Counted from the first letter of the stretch, positions 8,722 to 17,829 are shown. The stretch is 64,000 nt of DNA from Pleionea mediterranea (GCF_003148745.1 NZ_QGGU01000002.1:248001-312000); one strand, 5' to 3'. Notes: generated by a model from the letters alone, not told the origin. Program-made: numbers and translations.

Positions 8722-9690
8722 TTAAGCTGCCGAACCCTCGAATATCATAGGCGCTTTATAGCCCAAATGAGAGTGGTGGCACCTTCGATTATAAAATCCT
8801 TCGATGTATCTGAACAAGCTCATTCTTGCTTCTCGAAGATTAAAGTAATTTTCAAAATTCACATGCTCACTTTTTAGTGTGCCAAAGAAACTCTCAGCAA
8901 CGGCATTGTCCCAACAGCTTCCTTTTCGACTCATACTGATAGTGACATTAGCTAAGACTGACTCAAGATCTTCAGAGACATACTGACTTCCACGGTCTGA
9001 ATGAAATAATCTTGGCAAACACCCTCGACGAACCTGAGCTACTTTAATTGCATTACAGACAAGCTCTGCCTTCATGTGTTCCGCCAGTTCCCAACCAATG
9101 ACTGCTCGTGAATACAAGTCGATAACAACGGCCAAATAAATCCATCCCGTGTTGGTGGGAATATAGGTAATATCACTGACCCAAACCTGGTTGGCTCCAT
9201 CAACCGTAAACTCTCGGTTAAGCAAATTACCGGCCACTGGCTTGCCATGATTTGAGTCGGTTGTTACAACGAATTCTTTAAACTGTTTAGGATAAATATT
9301 ATTTTCTTGCTTAAGGCGAGCGACTCGCTTGTGATTAACCGGTTCCCCTGATTCGTTCAGCTCCTTGGTTAACCTTGGAACACCATAAACCTGTTCGTTA
9401 TCGTTAAAACCTTCAACAAGCTTGCTCAGTAGCCGCTCATCTTCAATTTTTCGAGCACTCGGTAACCTACTTAGCCAATCGTAATAACCAGAATAAGAGA
9501 TGCCCAGAGCTCGACATTGTAGATAAACATTAAACTCCGGATGTTCTTTAATAAACTGAAATTTTACGCTTGGTGCTTCGCAAAGTAGTACAGCCGCCTT
9601 TTTTAATATTTCTTTTTCCTGTCTGAGCTCAGCTACTTCCTTTCTGAGTTGTTTTAACTCTTTCTCTGACGTAAGCTCGACTTCTGATGG
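8722..9690 (-). pseudogene. IS3-family transposase orfB (DDE core), out of frame with orfA
   Basis: The frame is open from 9690 to the stop at 8722 (about 322 codons) and encodes a leucine-zipper segment (SEKELKQLRKEVAELRQ), an N-terminal HTH_21-like region (FIKEHPEF...GISYSGYYDWL) and an rve integrase core. The catalytic DDE residues are present: Asp of VWVSDITY, Asp of FHSDRGSQY and Glu of DNAVAESFFG. There is no standard ATG/GTG/TTG codon upstream of the GTG at 9237, so expression must come from orfA. The switch point at about 9687-9693 is not a -1 slippery site; a one-base insertion there explains the broken frame. An A6G run at about 9597-9603 is read through in frame. Confidence 0.75.
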
Positions 9691-9844
9691 TTAACAGTTC
9701 GCTACGATACTTGGTAACCCTGTTATAAAGTGAGTTAGGGTAAATGCCTAGTTCTTGTGCTATGGAAGCTGTACTACGATCACTTGAAGTCGCTAACAGA
9801 ACCGCATCAAGTTTGAATTGTTTAGAATACTTTCTATTTGACAT
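9629..9844 (-). pseudogene. IS3-family transposase orfA, frameshifted
   Basis: It starts with a normal IS3 orfA HTH domain (KYSKQFKLDAVLLA, then IAQELGIYPNSLYNRVTKY). After ELLT at about residue 51 the protein changes into unrelated residues and stops at 9629, while the expected leucine-zipper continues in another frame (the orfB entry). A single-base insertion near 9689 would restore one continuous frame. The element is therefore probably unable to make its normal transposase unless it uses an unusual +1 shift. Confidence 0.75.
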
Positions 9845-9995
9845 TTGGATACCTCATTTCTGTTATTGTAACTAAGAAATTTGTACCCGTTAAATTGGGT
9901 AAACCTCAAAACTTTAACTATATAGTCAAGAAATTTTAAAAGCATTTAATATGTGGTGTTAACATTTGTGTATAGCTAAAAATTATATATCCATT

Positions 9996-10055
9996 TTGAC
10001 ATGTATGGATTACCAAGTAATATACACTTTCTAGTGATAATTCACTAGAAAGTGT
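9996..10055 (+). promoter_or_regulatory. Promoter and 14-bp palindrome upstream of the RHS operon
   Basis: TTGACA (9996-10001), 16 bp, TAATAT (10018-10023) points toward the RHS gene. A perfect 14-bp inverted repeat (10024-10037 and 10042-10055, spacer TAAT) begins at the edge of the -10 box and covers the expected start site, which is where a repressor would bind. The remaining ~170 nt to the RHS start are AT-rich with no other pattern seen. Confidence 0.6.
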
Positions 10056-10226
10056 TGGTGATCTAGTAAAAGTGAAATCCACCTTGGACTTAATGATGGA
10101 CGTATTTATTGCATTTTATAATGGAAATAAACTTGAACTAAGATTAAATCACGCCGTTTAGGATTGTTGTTTAGTAAATAATTAGTTTATATATAAAAAA
10201 TAACTCACACCATTAAGGATTATATT

Positions 10227-13200
10227 TTGTTATTAGTTATGGATAATTTCTTTAAAATATTTAAGTATATTATTTGGAATATATTTGCGATGGGATTGGT
10301 TTTTATAAGCGCTCATGCAGAAAGTGGAGACCGAATTGTTGATCCTGACACATGGGAGCGTTTGAATATTAATAATATCAAACCTCTTAACTCCCCTTTT
10401 GGAGAACATCTTGACTTAAATTCTGGCTCTCTTTCTTTCAATACTAGGGATGTTGATATCTTGGGGAATTTTGATATTCCTGTAGAAGTTCGTAGAAAAA
10501 AGAATATGTATAGTCATGGTAGTGACATGACAAGAGAGTTTGGTGACTGGTCTCTCGATATACCTGTAATTAATAGTAAAATAACATCATACTATGATAA
10601 CTACTCAAATTGGGGAAGAGATAGACTTACATCTTGGGAAGGAGCTCCTTTTCCTGACCAATCTGCATTAGAGTGTACATCAAAGTTAGGTAATGGTTTT
10701 ATGTACGATATTCCTGATAACCATCCAGGCACTTCTCACCCAGAAGTTATACCTTCACACTCAATGTGGAATGGTGATCATGTGTCAATACCAGGGATAT
10801 CTAATGAAAAAATTTTGACTATATCTAGCCAAAACGCAACAAAACTAACCAAGTCAAATTATAAAGTAGAGTGCTTCAATCGTGCTGATGGAACTGGTGA
10901 AGGATTTTTAATTACCACAACTGAAGGAGTTGAATACACTTTTGATATGCCGAAGTATGTTGTATATGTCGGTCCTCCAAACAAAAGTGTAATAGCTCAA
11001 ATGAGAGTTTCTAAAATAAAAGATAAATTTGGAAATGAGGTTATTTATGAGTATGAAAATGGCTTTAATGGAATAAAAGATACTCTTGGTAGCTCACCAC
11101 GAACAACTCCTTATTATTATGATGCAGGAAACTTAAAGTCCATAACTTCTAGTGATGGTAGAAAAATAGTTTTTCATTGGAAAGATTACGGGATAGAAGA
11201 GCGTATTGAAAAGGTTGTGGCTCATACAGGTGAAGCATCAAGAACTTGGTTGTACCAATACACTAATGGTGGTTATCTAAAAAAGGTAATACTTCCTGAT
11301 GGGAAATCCTGGTCGTTTGGACTTAATACGCCGGTAGTACCTGCTATAGAGAGAGATCGTGGAGGAATGCTTAAATATAGCAAACCTTATTATCCTGGCT
11401 ATTGCGAAGTAAAAAGTTCTGAAAAAGATAAAGTAATAAGAAACACGATCACAGATCCATATGGAACTAAGGCAACATTTTCTATGAAGCCAGTTTTACA
11501 TGGAAGAAGTAATTTTTTACATGATCTATTAAATAAAGGGATGACTCCTTCTTTTGAACCATGGAGAGTATCTGTACCAATGTACATAAATGTGAATTGT
11601 ACAGTTAATTGGGCTGTTGTAAGTAAGAAAATTGAAGTTAAAGGAAATAATGATCAAGAGTGGCTATTTTCTTATTCAGAAAATAGGGGTGGGTACATTA
11701 ATGAAGATGGAAAAACTCTGCGTTCAGCATTGCCTATAAGTATGAATGATGTTCCTCCTATAATTGAAGACTTAAAAAACTATAAGACTACAATGATAAT
11801 CAATCCAGATGGATCAAAAACCATTCACTATATAAACCGAAATTTTTCATCTCATAAAGAAGGTCAAACTGTCGCAATTGATTATTTCGATAATGATAGT
11901 GTTACGCTTTTGAAGCGAGAAGAGAGAACATATGTTTTAGGTGATAATGTAGGTTGGTCGGGTGTTTCAAGAGAAAATTTGCTTCCTATTAATAATCGTA
12001 TTAATTTAACTAAAAGAAAGGTAACTAACTACAAAAGTAACTATCCAACAATATATTATAAAGAATATTTTGACTTTAATGAGTATGGAGTACCAACTCG
12101 ATTATATGAGCACAATAGCTTTTCATCAAATATAAAGGAAACAGTTACTGATTATAAACACGATAAAACTAATTGGATATTAAATTTACCTATAAAAATT
12201 AAAGTTAGTAATAATAGAGTGGATTTTCATACTACTCGTCAAGTTGTTTATCATTCAGAAAATCAAGGATCCTCCCAGTACGCAAGTTGGAGTGTACCAT
12301 ATAAAACATATGAATTCGGTGTGCTAACGAACTCTTATAGTCGTTATCACTCGGATGGAAATCGGTATGCTGTCAAAGATTCTCAAGGCAATATAACCTA
12401 TTATAGAAACTATTATCGTGGAGTACCTAGAGTAATAGATTTACCTGGTATATCAAAAGACTTAATATCTGAAGTTAATAGTGATGGGACAATTAAATCA
12501 ATAACAGATTATAATGGTTATAAAACAGTTTATGATTACGATTTAATGGGGCGAATTATCAAAATAACATTGCCTCTAGAAGGTGGGCAAAAAAAATGGC
12601 AAGACGTCAAAATGTCATTTGGAGTAATTGATAATGACGATTTGGCTATTCCTGGTTTGGTAAGCGGACAATGGAAACATGTTACAACCCAAGGGAGTTA
12701 TCGAAAAACCTCTTATTTTGACTCTTTGTTAAGAGAGGTTTTATATAAAGAAGAAGATTTGTCAAATAATATCTTACAAAAATTTCGTAAAGTTGAATTT
12801 GACTATGCGCATAGGCCGGTGTTCCGATCAGTTTTATCTAGCTATGTAGGAGAGTCTACAGGAACAAGTATTACATATGATGGCTTAGGAAGAGTGGAAG
12901 CTATTGCGACTCCGGCTGGTTCTACAAGCTTCAGTTACTTGACGAGTAATCGTATACAGAAAGTTAGCCCTAGAAATTTTACTACAACATATACCTATCA
13001 AGCATTTGGCGAGCCGAATTATAACTACATTACAAATATAAAGTCTCCTGAAAATATAGTTACTAATATGAAAAGAGATGTATATGGCAAGTTAAAAAGT
13101 ATTACTCAAAGTGGTGCTGGAGCTTCTTTTAGCCGCAGTTACTATTATGATAGCAGACAAAAACTATGCCGTATGTATAACCCAGAAACAGGATATACAG

Positions 13201-14870
13201 CTATGCATTATAATAATGAAGGCTTGTTAAGTTGGGAGCGAGTCGATACTCATTCGAACTTTTGTAATCAATCGGACGTTCCGAGTGGTGCTACAAAATT
13301 CACTTATGATCCAATAGGAAACCTTACTAAAGTCAATTATCCCTTGGGGACTTTAGATTTGGATTTTGTATATGATAATAATGGAAATATGACATACGCT
13401 TCACGAGGGAGTGTTAAATGGAGTTATGCGTATAATAATTTAAATAAGCTATCAAGTGAAACATTGAATATTGATGGACGCTCATTTAGTGCTAGTTATG
13501 GATACGATGGGCGGGGGCAGTTAAATGAAATGATTTATCCAAGTGGCAGACAGCTAGGTTTTTTGACAAATGCATATGGACAACCTACTCGTGCTGGAAA
13601 TTATGCATACTCCGCTCAATATTATCCTACAGGAGAGCTAAGACAATTTATTTATGGGAATAATCGCATGTACACCATGGTATTAAATGATGAGCTTTTT
13701 CCAGAAACCGTTGGCGTTTCTAATCGTGCTCAGGTTACTTATGGATATGATGCTAATGCTAATATTACTTCTATTACAGATCACATAATTTCATCAGAAA
13801 ATAAAAGTATGATTTATGATGGGTTGGATAGATTAGATTCTGCATCAGGCCCATGGGGTACTTCTTCGTTTGTTTATGATTCGTTGGGTAATATTAAAAA
13901 CAAACAGCTCGGTTCCAAAAGTTATAATTACAACTATTCTGAAAAGACAAATCTATTGACTTCAGTAACTGGTAGTAAAACATATCAATTCGAGTACGAT
14001 GTAAACGGGAATGTACAAAGTAATGGCCATCATAATTTTCATTATGATAAAGCCAATTTACTTTTAAGTGTGAATAACGGTAATGTTGCTAACTTTAATT
14101 ACGATGCGCATAAAAGAAGGGTTAAGGTTACAGAGGACGACAAAACAATTTACCAGTTTTACACACTATCTGGGCAGCTTTTACATAAGTATAACTTAAA
14201 TAGTAACCAGCCTGAAGATTATATATACATGAAGGAAAAGAACGTTGCTAAGGTTGAAGGTTGGCCTGGTCAACAAGGGCCTGTTGCCCCATCGTTCATC
14301 GATATAGTTGAAGGAAGCACGGAAGGTACTTTTTCCATCAGTTGGCCAGCATCGATGAATGCAACCTATTACAGATTGCAAGAAAGAAAAAATAATGGTG
14401 GATGGATTAATGTGCAATCAATTAGCGAAAGAAGCAAAGCATTTTCTGATAAACCAAGTGGTGATTACCAGTATCAGGTTAGAAGCTGTAATAGCAATGG
14501 GTGTAGTCAATATAGAGTTTCTAAAATATTTAGTGTCGATAATCCGGTTATATCTACACCAGGAAAGCCTACAAATATTACTGCACCATCAACTGATAAT
14601 GATGGTTATTTTGTCGTAAGTTGGTCTTTAGTTTCTGGAGCTGAACGTTATGTACTTCAACAAAAGAAAGGCAGTGGAATTTGGAGAAATGTATTTAATG
14701 ATACCGGAACTATGTACTTAACGAACTCATTAAGTAGTGGTTCATACTATTATAGGGTTAGAGCATGCAACTCTGTTGGTTGTGGTAGTTATTCTTCGAT
14801 TGCAAATACTAATGTAATCAGCGTACCAACGCCAAAGCCATGTAATCCAGTATGTGAAATTGAGCCTTAA
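10227..14870 (+). CDS. Secreted RHS/YD-repeat protein with two C-terminal fibronectin III domains
   Basis: A 1547-aa protein with an N-terminal signal peptide ending around SAHA-ES, a long N-terminal beta-rich region, then dozens of YD repeats (for example TYDGLGRVEAI, YGYDGRGQLNEM, YDSLGNIKNKQ) that build the hollow RHS shell. It ends with DYIYMKEKNVAKVEG and two FN3 domains (about 1353-1437 and 1442-1532), each with a conserved Cys pair. In most related proteins the FN3 block continues directly into the RHS core and toxin; here a stop follows and the core is a separate gene 15 bp downstream. The TTG start at 10227 is supported by AAGGA seven bases upstream; an ATG at 10239 is the alternative. 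Much more AT-rich than the flanking backbone, indicating transfer. Confidence 0.88.
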   Translation: MLLVMDNFFKIFKYIIWNIFAMGLVFISAHAESGDRIVDPDTWERLNINNIKPLNSPFGEHLDLNSGSLSFNTRDVDILGNFDIPVEVRRKKNMYSHGSDMTREFGDWSLDIPVINSKITSYYDNYSNWGRDRLTSWEGAPFPDQSALECTSKLGNGFMYDIPDNHPGTSHPEVIPSHSMWNGDHVSIPGISNEKILTISSQNATKLTKSNYKVECFNRADGTGEGFLITTTEGVEYTFDMPKYVVYVGPPNKSVIAQMRVSKIKDKFGNEVIYEYENGFNGIKDTLGSSPRTTPYYYDAGNLKSITSSDGRKIVFHWKDYGIEERIEKVVAHTGEASRTWLYQYTNGGYLKKVILPDGKSWSFGLNTPVVPAIERDRGGMLKYSKPYYPGYCEVKSSEKDKVIRNTITDPYGTKATFSMKPVLHGRSNFLHDLLNKGMTPSFEPWRVSVPMYINVNCTVNWAVVSKKIEVKGNNDQEWLFSYSENRGGYINEDGKTLRSALPISMNDVPPIIEDLKNYKTTMIINPDGSKTIHYINRNFSSHKEGQTVAIDYFDNDSVTLLKREERTYVLGDNVGWSGVSRENLLPINNRINLTKRKVTNYKSNYPTIYYKEYFDFNEYGVPTRLYEHNSFSSNIKETVTDYKHDKTNWILNLPIKIKVSNNRVDFHTTRQVVYHSENQGSSQYASWSVPYKTYEFGVLTNSYSRYHSDGNRYAVKDSQGNITYYRNYYRGVPRVIDLPGISKDLISEVNSDGTIKSITDYNGYKTVYDYDLMGRIIKITLPLEGGQKKWQDVKMSFGVIDNDDLAIPGLVSGQWKHVTTQGSYRKTSYFDSLLREVLYKEEDLSNNILQKFRKVEFDYAHRPVFRSVLSSYVGESTGTSITYDGLGRVEAIATPAGSTSFSYLTSNRIQKVSPRNFTTTYTYQAFGEPNYNYITNIKSPENIVTNMKRDVYGKLKSITQSGAGASFSRSYYYDSRQKLCRMYNPETGYTAMHYNNEGLLSWERVDTHSNFCNQSDVPSGATKFTYDPIGNLTKVNYPLGTLDLDFVYDNNGNMTYASRGSVKWSYAYNNLNKLSSETLNIDGRSFSASYGYDGRGQLNEMIYPSGRQLGFLTNAYGQPTRAGNYAYSAQYYPTGELRQFIYGNNRMYTMVLNDELFPETVGVSNRAQVTYGYDANANITSITDHIISSENKSMIYDGLDRLDSASGPWGTSSFVYDSLGNIKNKQLGSKSYNYNYSEKTNLLTSVTGSKTYQFEYDVNGNVQSNGHHNFHYDKANLLLSVNNGNVANFNYDAHKRRVKVTEDDKTIYQFYTLSGQLLHKYNLNSNQPEDYIYMKEKNVAKVEGWPGQQGPVAPSFIDIVEGSTEGTFSISWPASMNATYYRLQERKNNGGWINVQSISERSKAFSDKPSGDYQYQVRSCNSNGCSQYRVSKIFSVDNPVISTPGKPTNITAPSTDNDGYFVVSWSLVSGAERYVLQQKKGSGIWRNVFNDTGTMYLTNSLSSGSYYYRVRACNSVGCGSYSSIANTNVISVPTPKPCNPVCEIEP

Positions 14871-14885
14871 AGAAGGATATTTAGT

Positions 14886-15776
14886 ATGAACTTAATGTTT
14901 AAAATTATAGCGAGCCTCTTTATTTACTTAATTAGTAATATAGTAGCTTCAGAAACGGTAACATATTACATAAATGATATTTCTGGCTCACCAATGGCAG
15001 CTATGGATCAGAGTGGAAATATATTATGGAGAGAAAGTTATAATCCTTATGGTGAAGGACGAAAAAAGCCATCGCAAAATAAAAATGATATAGGGTTTAC
15101 AGGACATCAAAAAGATGATTTTAGTGGACTTACCTATATGCAGGCTCGGTATTATGATCCGGTGATTGGGCGTTTTTATTCGAATGATCCAAAAGATACT
15201 CAATCGTTTTTGGCTGAAGGTAAGATTCAAGGGTTTAATCGGTATGCTTATGCGTTTAACAATCCATATAAGTATACTGATCCAGACGGCAAAAACCCTA
15301 GAATTGAAAGACGTATAAAGCCCATTGTTAAAACTGTAGCTGAAGCCTTAGGAGGAAAGCGAGCTGTAGCAAGAGTTGAAGCTCGGTTTACACTCATGAA
15401 TTCTAATGCTTCAGTCAAAGAAATGACGAAAGCTTTAGATGTATATAGAAACAGAGTTACAAAGGGGCTTGAGACACGAGGGTATAAGCCGCAACCTGGA
15501 GAGCGCACCATACAAGGACAAGTTGATGCGGCTACACAGGCTGGTAATCCAACAGTACAACGGGGCGGTCAGGATTTATTTCGATTAAGATCTAGTGGAC
15601 ATGGTCAGGCTGGAGCTACAGCTACTCCTCAGAACGTAAGAAATGTCACACCGGATGGAAGAGTCTTTACTGGTAAAGGCCCTGATAGAGCCGTTACCCC
15701 CAGGGATATTCGTGAACTTTATAAGGCGCAAACCGAGCAAGGCACGAGCACTGTACGCACAAGGTCAGGGAGATAG
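14886..15776 (+). CDS. Separately encoded RHS-associated core with C-terminal toxin-like region
   Basis: A 296-aa protein with its own ribosome site (AGAAGGA) and signal peptide (hydrophobic about 5-20, cut near VAS-ET). Residues ~22-135 are the RHS-associated core: TYYINDISGSPMAAMD, GLTYMQARYYDPVIGRFYSN (81-100) and the DPDG end mark (132-135). After DPDG comes a ~160-residue, strongly basic variable domain rich in Arg, Lys, Gly and Thr that I cannot assign; by position it should be the polymorphic toxin, and its basic charge would suit a nuclease. It has no cysteine. The split from the 1547-aa shell protein is the unusual point: the core must join it after export, or the locus is a decayed single gene that re-acquired a start. 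Confidence 0.8.
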   Translation: MNLMFKIIASLFIYLISNIVASETVTYYINDISGSPMAAMDQSGNILWRESYNPYGEGRKKPSQNKNDIGFTGHQKDDFSGLTYMQARYYDPVIGRFYSNDPKDTQSFLAEGKIQGFNRYAYAFNNPYKYTDPDGKNPRIERRIKPIVKTVAEALGGKRAVARVEARFTLMNSNASVKEMTKALDVYRNRVTKGLETRGYKPQPGERTIQGQVDAATQAGNPTVQRGGQDLFRLRSSGHGQAGATATPQNVRNVTPDGRVFTGKGPDRAVTPRDIRELYKAQTEQGTSTVRTRSGR

Positions 15777-15778
15777 AT

Positions 15779-16291
15779 ATGAGCACTACTATAGGCCTTG
15801 GTTATTCTTCCTCTTGCAATCCTGATCTTGTTCATGATGTTCAGGTTTTAGCTGACAAGTTTGGATACGGTTTATTGAAAGGAATAGGTTATGCTGAATC
15901 TGATGTAAGGGATGGCTTAAAAGCTGCTAAAGAGAATGAAGGCTGGGAGCATCTGCTTCTCTTGCAGTCTCCAAGAAATGATGAAGTTGGCCTGGCTTTT
16001 GGAATACATGAAGAGTTGACGGCCTTTGAAACAAAAGGGCAGCGCCCTAAGTTTTTTGATTTTCTTGTAGAACTTTCTGAGTTATGTTCTGGCAGATGTA
16101 AGAAGTTAGGTATTTTCTTTGCCGGTGAGTGGTACAAAAAAGACCGAGTGCGATTTAGTTATGGAGCTGTAGATGATTTGCTCTCGTTGTTATCAATGCC
16201 TGGTCATTGGGGTATTCGGTATCTGATTCCAGAGACGGGGAGTCTACAAGACTCTGATGAAACTCCGCTTTTGTTTGATTTGAAGCTTTGA
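15779..16291 (+). CDS. Putative immunity protein of the RHS toxin
   Basis: A 170-aa, mostly acidic, cytoplasmic protein without signal peptide, starting 3 bp after the toxin stop behind AGGGAGA. A small acidic gene immediately after a polymorphic toxin is the normal place and type of an immunity gene. I recognise no immunity family; it has a Trp-rich C-terminal part and two Cys in ELCSGRCKK. The function is inferred from context only. Toxin and immunity gene appear to share a transcript that ends at the hairpin at 16291-16320. Confidence 0.6.
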   Translation: MSTTIGLGYSSSCNPDLVHDVQVLADKFGYGLLKGIGYAESDVRDGLKAAKENEGWEHLLLLQSPRNDEVGLAFGIHEELTAFETKGQRPKFFDFLVELSELCSGRCKKLGIFFAGEWYKKDRVRFSYGAVDDLLSLLSMPGHWGIRYLIPETGSLQDSDETPLLFDLKL

Positions 16292-16320
16292 TAACAAGCC
16301 CGTTTCGTCAGGCTTGTTAT
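16291..16320 (+). terminator. Hairpin ending the RHS-immunity transcript
   Basis: A perfect 10-bp inverted repeat (16291-16300 and 16311-16320, 10-nt loop) begins on the last base of the immunity stop codon. There is no T-run, so termination is plausible but not proven by sequence. Confidence 0.55.
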
Positions 16321-16352
16321 CAACTTCCCAAAATTGTCTGAACCACTTTACC

Positions 16353-16429
16353 TAACCTCAGATCTGCATAAGAGTTAAAGCCGAGTCACATTGATACTCG
16401 GCTTTAACTCTTATGCAGATCTGAGGTTA
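16353..16429. repeat. Perfect 34-bp inverted repeat with 9-nt loop
   Basis: Left arm 16353-16386 and right arm 16396-16429 are exact reverse complements over 34 bases, separated by cacattgat. It contains the BglII-like core AGATCT in both arms. It lies between the RHS module and the truncated gene copy at 16631. No flanking transposase or gene is attached. It could be a strong two-way terminator, the remnant of a palindromic mobile element (MITE-like) or a recombination site. Confidence 0.9.
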
Positions 16430-16530
16430 ATTACAATAAAGTTTCAGATTTCAAAAAAACTTCATGGGATGAGAGTTGTAAAAGTAATGTTTATGAAAAT
16501 AGAGCTTTAGAGCAGTAGTCAACTCTAGAT

Positions 16531-16733
16531 GCAAGCTTGTAAAATGTCAGCTTTAAGCAATTGGTTCGCACAAAAAGCGTGCAAACCCTACATTAAAATG
16601 GTAGTGATGTTTTACACAAGTAATGCATCATCACGACACTTTAATTCTCACCACTTTCATAATTTCCATTTCAAATCCGGCGACGGTTTCCTGATCCGCG
16701 TAGTAGGTTAAATTAATGCGTTGTCCTTTTATC
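16531..16733. repeat. Left copy of a ~200-bp direct repeat
   Basis: This stretch matches 23496-23694 with only scattered substitutions (for example the shared run TCAGCTTTAAGCAATTGG and the 3' end of the 92-aa gene). It holds the last ~34 codons of that gene plus about 100 bp beyond its stop. The two copies are in the same orientation and bracket about 6.8 kb. Confidence 0.9.
16631..16733 (-). pseudogene. 3' fragment of the 92-aa gene found intact at 23597
   Basis: On the minus strand this encodes KGQRINLTYYADQETVAG and continues to RIKVS-stop, almost identical to the C-terminal third of the protein at 23597-23875. Upstream of the Lys-Gly-Gln the similarity ends abruptly, so the 5' part is missing. 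It marks the left junction of the duplicated segment. Confidence 0.85.
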
Positions 16734-16756
16734 TTAGGAAAAGAGAAATGGAATAT

Positions 16757-16791
16757 CCAAGCTGACAGACGCCATAAGTCAATCAGCTTGG
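16757..16791 (-). terminator. Hairpin after the discoidin gene
   Basis: A 9-bp perfect inverted repeat (16757-16765 and 16783-16791) lies about 15 bp beyond the stop of the double discoidin gene. On the minus strand it is followed by a T-rich stretch, consistent with an intrinsic terminator of moderate quality. Confidence 0.55.
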
Positions 16792-16806
16792 AATTGTCAC
16801 TTTATG

Positions 16807-17829
16807 TTAATAAACTTCTAGTTCATTTACGCGTACGTAAATATACTGATTGTCGGGACCACGGCGTCCAATGACGCGCAGTTTTGAGCCGTAAATTGGT
16901 GCAAAAGTATGAGTGCGTTGAACACTTGTATTGCCTCGTTGTGTAACAACGGTTGTCCAACGGTTTCCATTCCAAACTTGTATATCATAGTCTTTAATTT
17001 CATAACCTAGGCTTGTATAAAGGACAACTTTAGAAATTCGCTCCAGTCGACCAAAGCTAAGTTGGAGCCATTGAGGCAGACGGCCATCGGGCGTGTATTT
17101 GTGACCATTTGCCCAGCTGTATGCGCCGCCTACTCGAGTATTTCGATTACCATCATTCACTCGACTTGGGCTGTATCCTGAGAAGGTAGATTGCGCTGTT
17201 GCGGTTGCATTAAGCGCTAAGTTTTGAGCATCTTCGTACACTTCAAGTTCATTAACTCGACCATAAATATACTGGTTATTTGGTCCTCGTAGTGCGAGTA
17301 CGCGAATTATCGTTCCATTGGTTGGTGTAAAGGTATGCACACGAGAAACGCTAGTGTTCCCACGTTGTTGTACGACAGTAATCCAGTTTTGGCCGCTTCG
17401 AACTTGAATATCGTAATCTCTTAGCTCATATCCACGACTGGTATACAGCACAACTTTGGAGAAGGAGCGCTCTGAACGGTAAGACAATTGAACCCAGTTT
17501 GGTAAACGGCCGTCCGCGGTATAAGTATGGCCATTAGCCCAGCTGTAATTTCCGCCAACAGTTGTATTTCTATCGCCATCATTGATATTGCTTGCGCTGT
17601 AGCCGGGAAAGGTAGATTGCGCCGATGCGTATCCTTGACTGGCAATGTTGCCCGATGAAAGAGTCTCAGGGAGTTGACGCTCTTTGGATGCAGTAACTTG
17701 TACTTCATCCGCAGATTGCAATTCCATTTTGTCTGTTACATCGTTTATTGCTTCCTGTTTTCCAGTGGCTAGTAGCGATGTTGAGATCAACGCTCCTACA
17801 GCCAGTGAAAGTAACTGTTTTGTATTCAT
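16807..17829 (-). CDS. Secreted protein with two tandem discoidin (F5/8 type C) domains
   Basis: A 340-aa protein with a signal peptide (MNTKQLLSLAVGALISTSLL, cut before about residue 25), a short linker and two tandem F5/8C galactose-binding-like domains at about 65-198 and 205-340. The two domains are strongly alike: AQSTFPGYSASNINDGDRNT versus AQSTFSGYSPSRVNDGNRNT, both ending in RVNELEVY. There is no catalytic domain, so it is probably a secreted or surface binding protein for carbohydrate, for example a lectin-like adhesin. The near-repeat suggests recent internal duplication. It has its own terminator and stands alone between the toxin module and a CadC-like regulator, which is downstream-reading toward it (both minus strand). 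Confidence 0.85.
   Translation of the reverse strand: MNTKQLLSLAVGALISTSLLATGKQEAINDVTDKMELQSADEVQVTASKERQLPETLSSGNIASQGYASAQSTFPGYSASNINDGDRNTTVGGNYSWANGHTYTADGRLPNWVQLSYRSERSFSKVVLYTSRGYELRDYDIQVRSGQNWITVVQQRGNTSVSRVHTFTPTNGTIIRVLALRGPNNQYIYGRVNELEVYEDAQNLALNATATAQSTFSGYSPSRVNDGNRNTRVGGAYSWANGHKYTPDGRLPQWLQLSFGRLERISKVVLYTSLGYEIKDYDIQVWNGNRWTTVVTQRGNTSVQRTHTFAPIYGSKLRVIGRRGPDNQYIYVRVNELEVY

Larger units (their letters stand above)
8691..9908 (-). mobile_element. IS3-family insertion sequence (1.2 kb, defective)
   Basis: The element is bounded by imperfect inverted repeats. From the outer edges the ends read TGACCTTTACCCCAAATAAC (at 8691) and TGAGGTTTACCCAATTTAAC (inward from 9908), both continuing into a similar CGG-x-ACA-x-ATTT. 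Inside are an orfA with HTH and an orfB with a DDE integrase core. The flanking bases (aag before, aaa after) do not give a convincing 3-4 bp target duplication, so a rearrangement or old insertion is likely. A related orphan end occurs at 21129-21162 in opposite orientation. Confidence 0.85.

Noticed and set aside
8688-9911. Target site duplication of the IS3 element
   Set aside because: The bases next to the two ends (aag and aaa) are not identical, so none is claimed.
16529-16711. 60-aa plus-strand ORF in the left direct repeat
   Set aside because: It is antisense to the 3' fragment of the 92-aa gene and is not kept as a gene in the intact copy at 23597.
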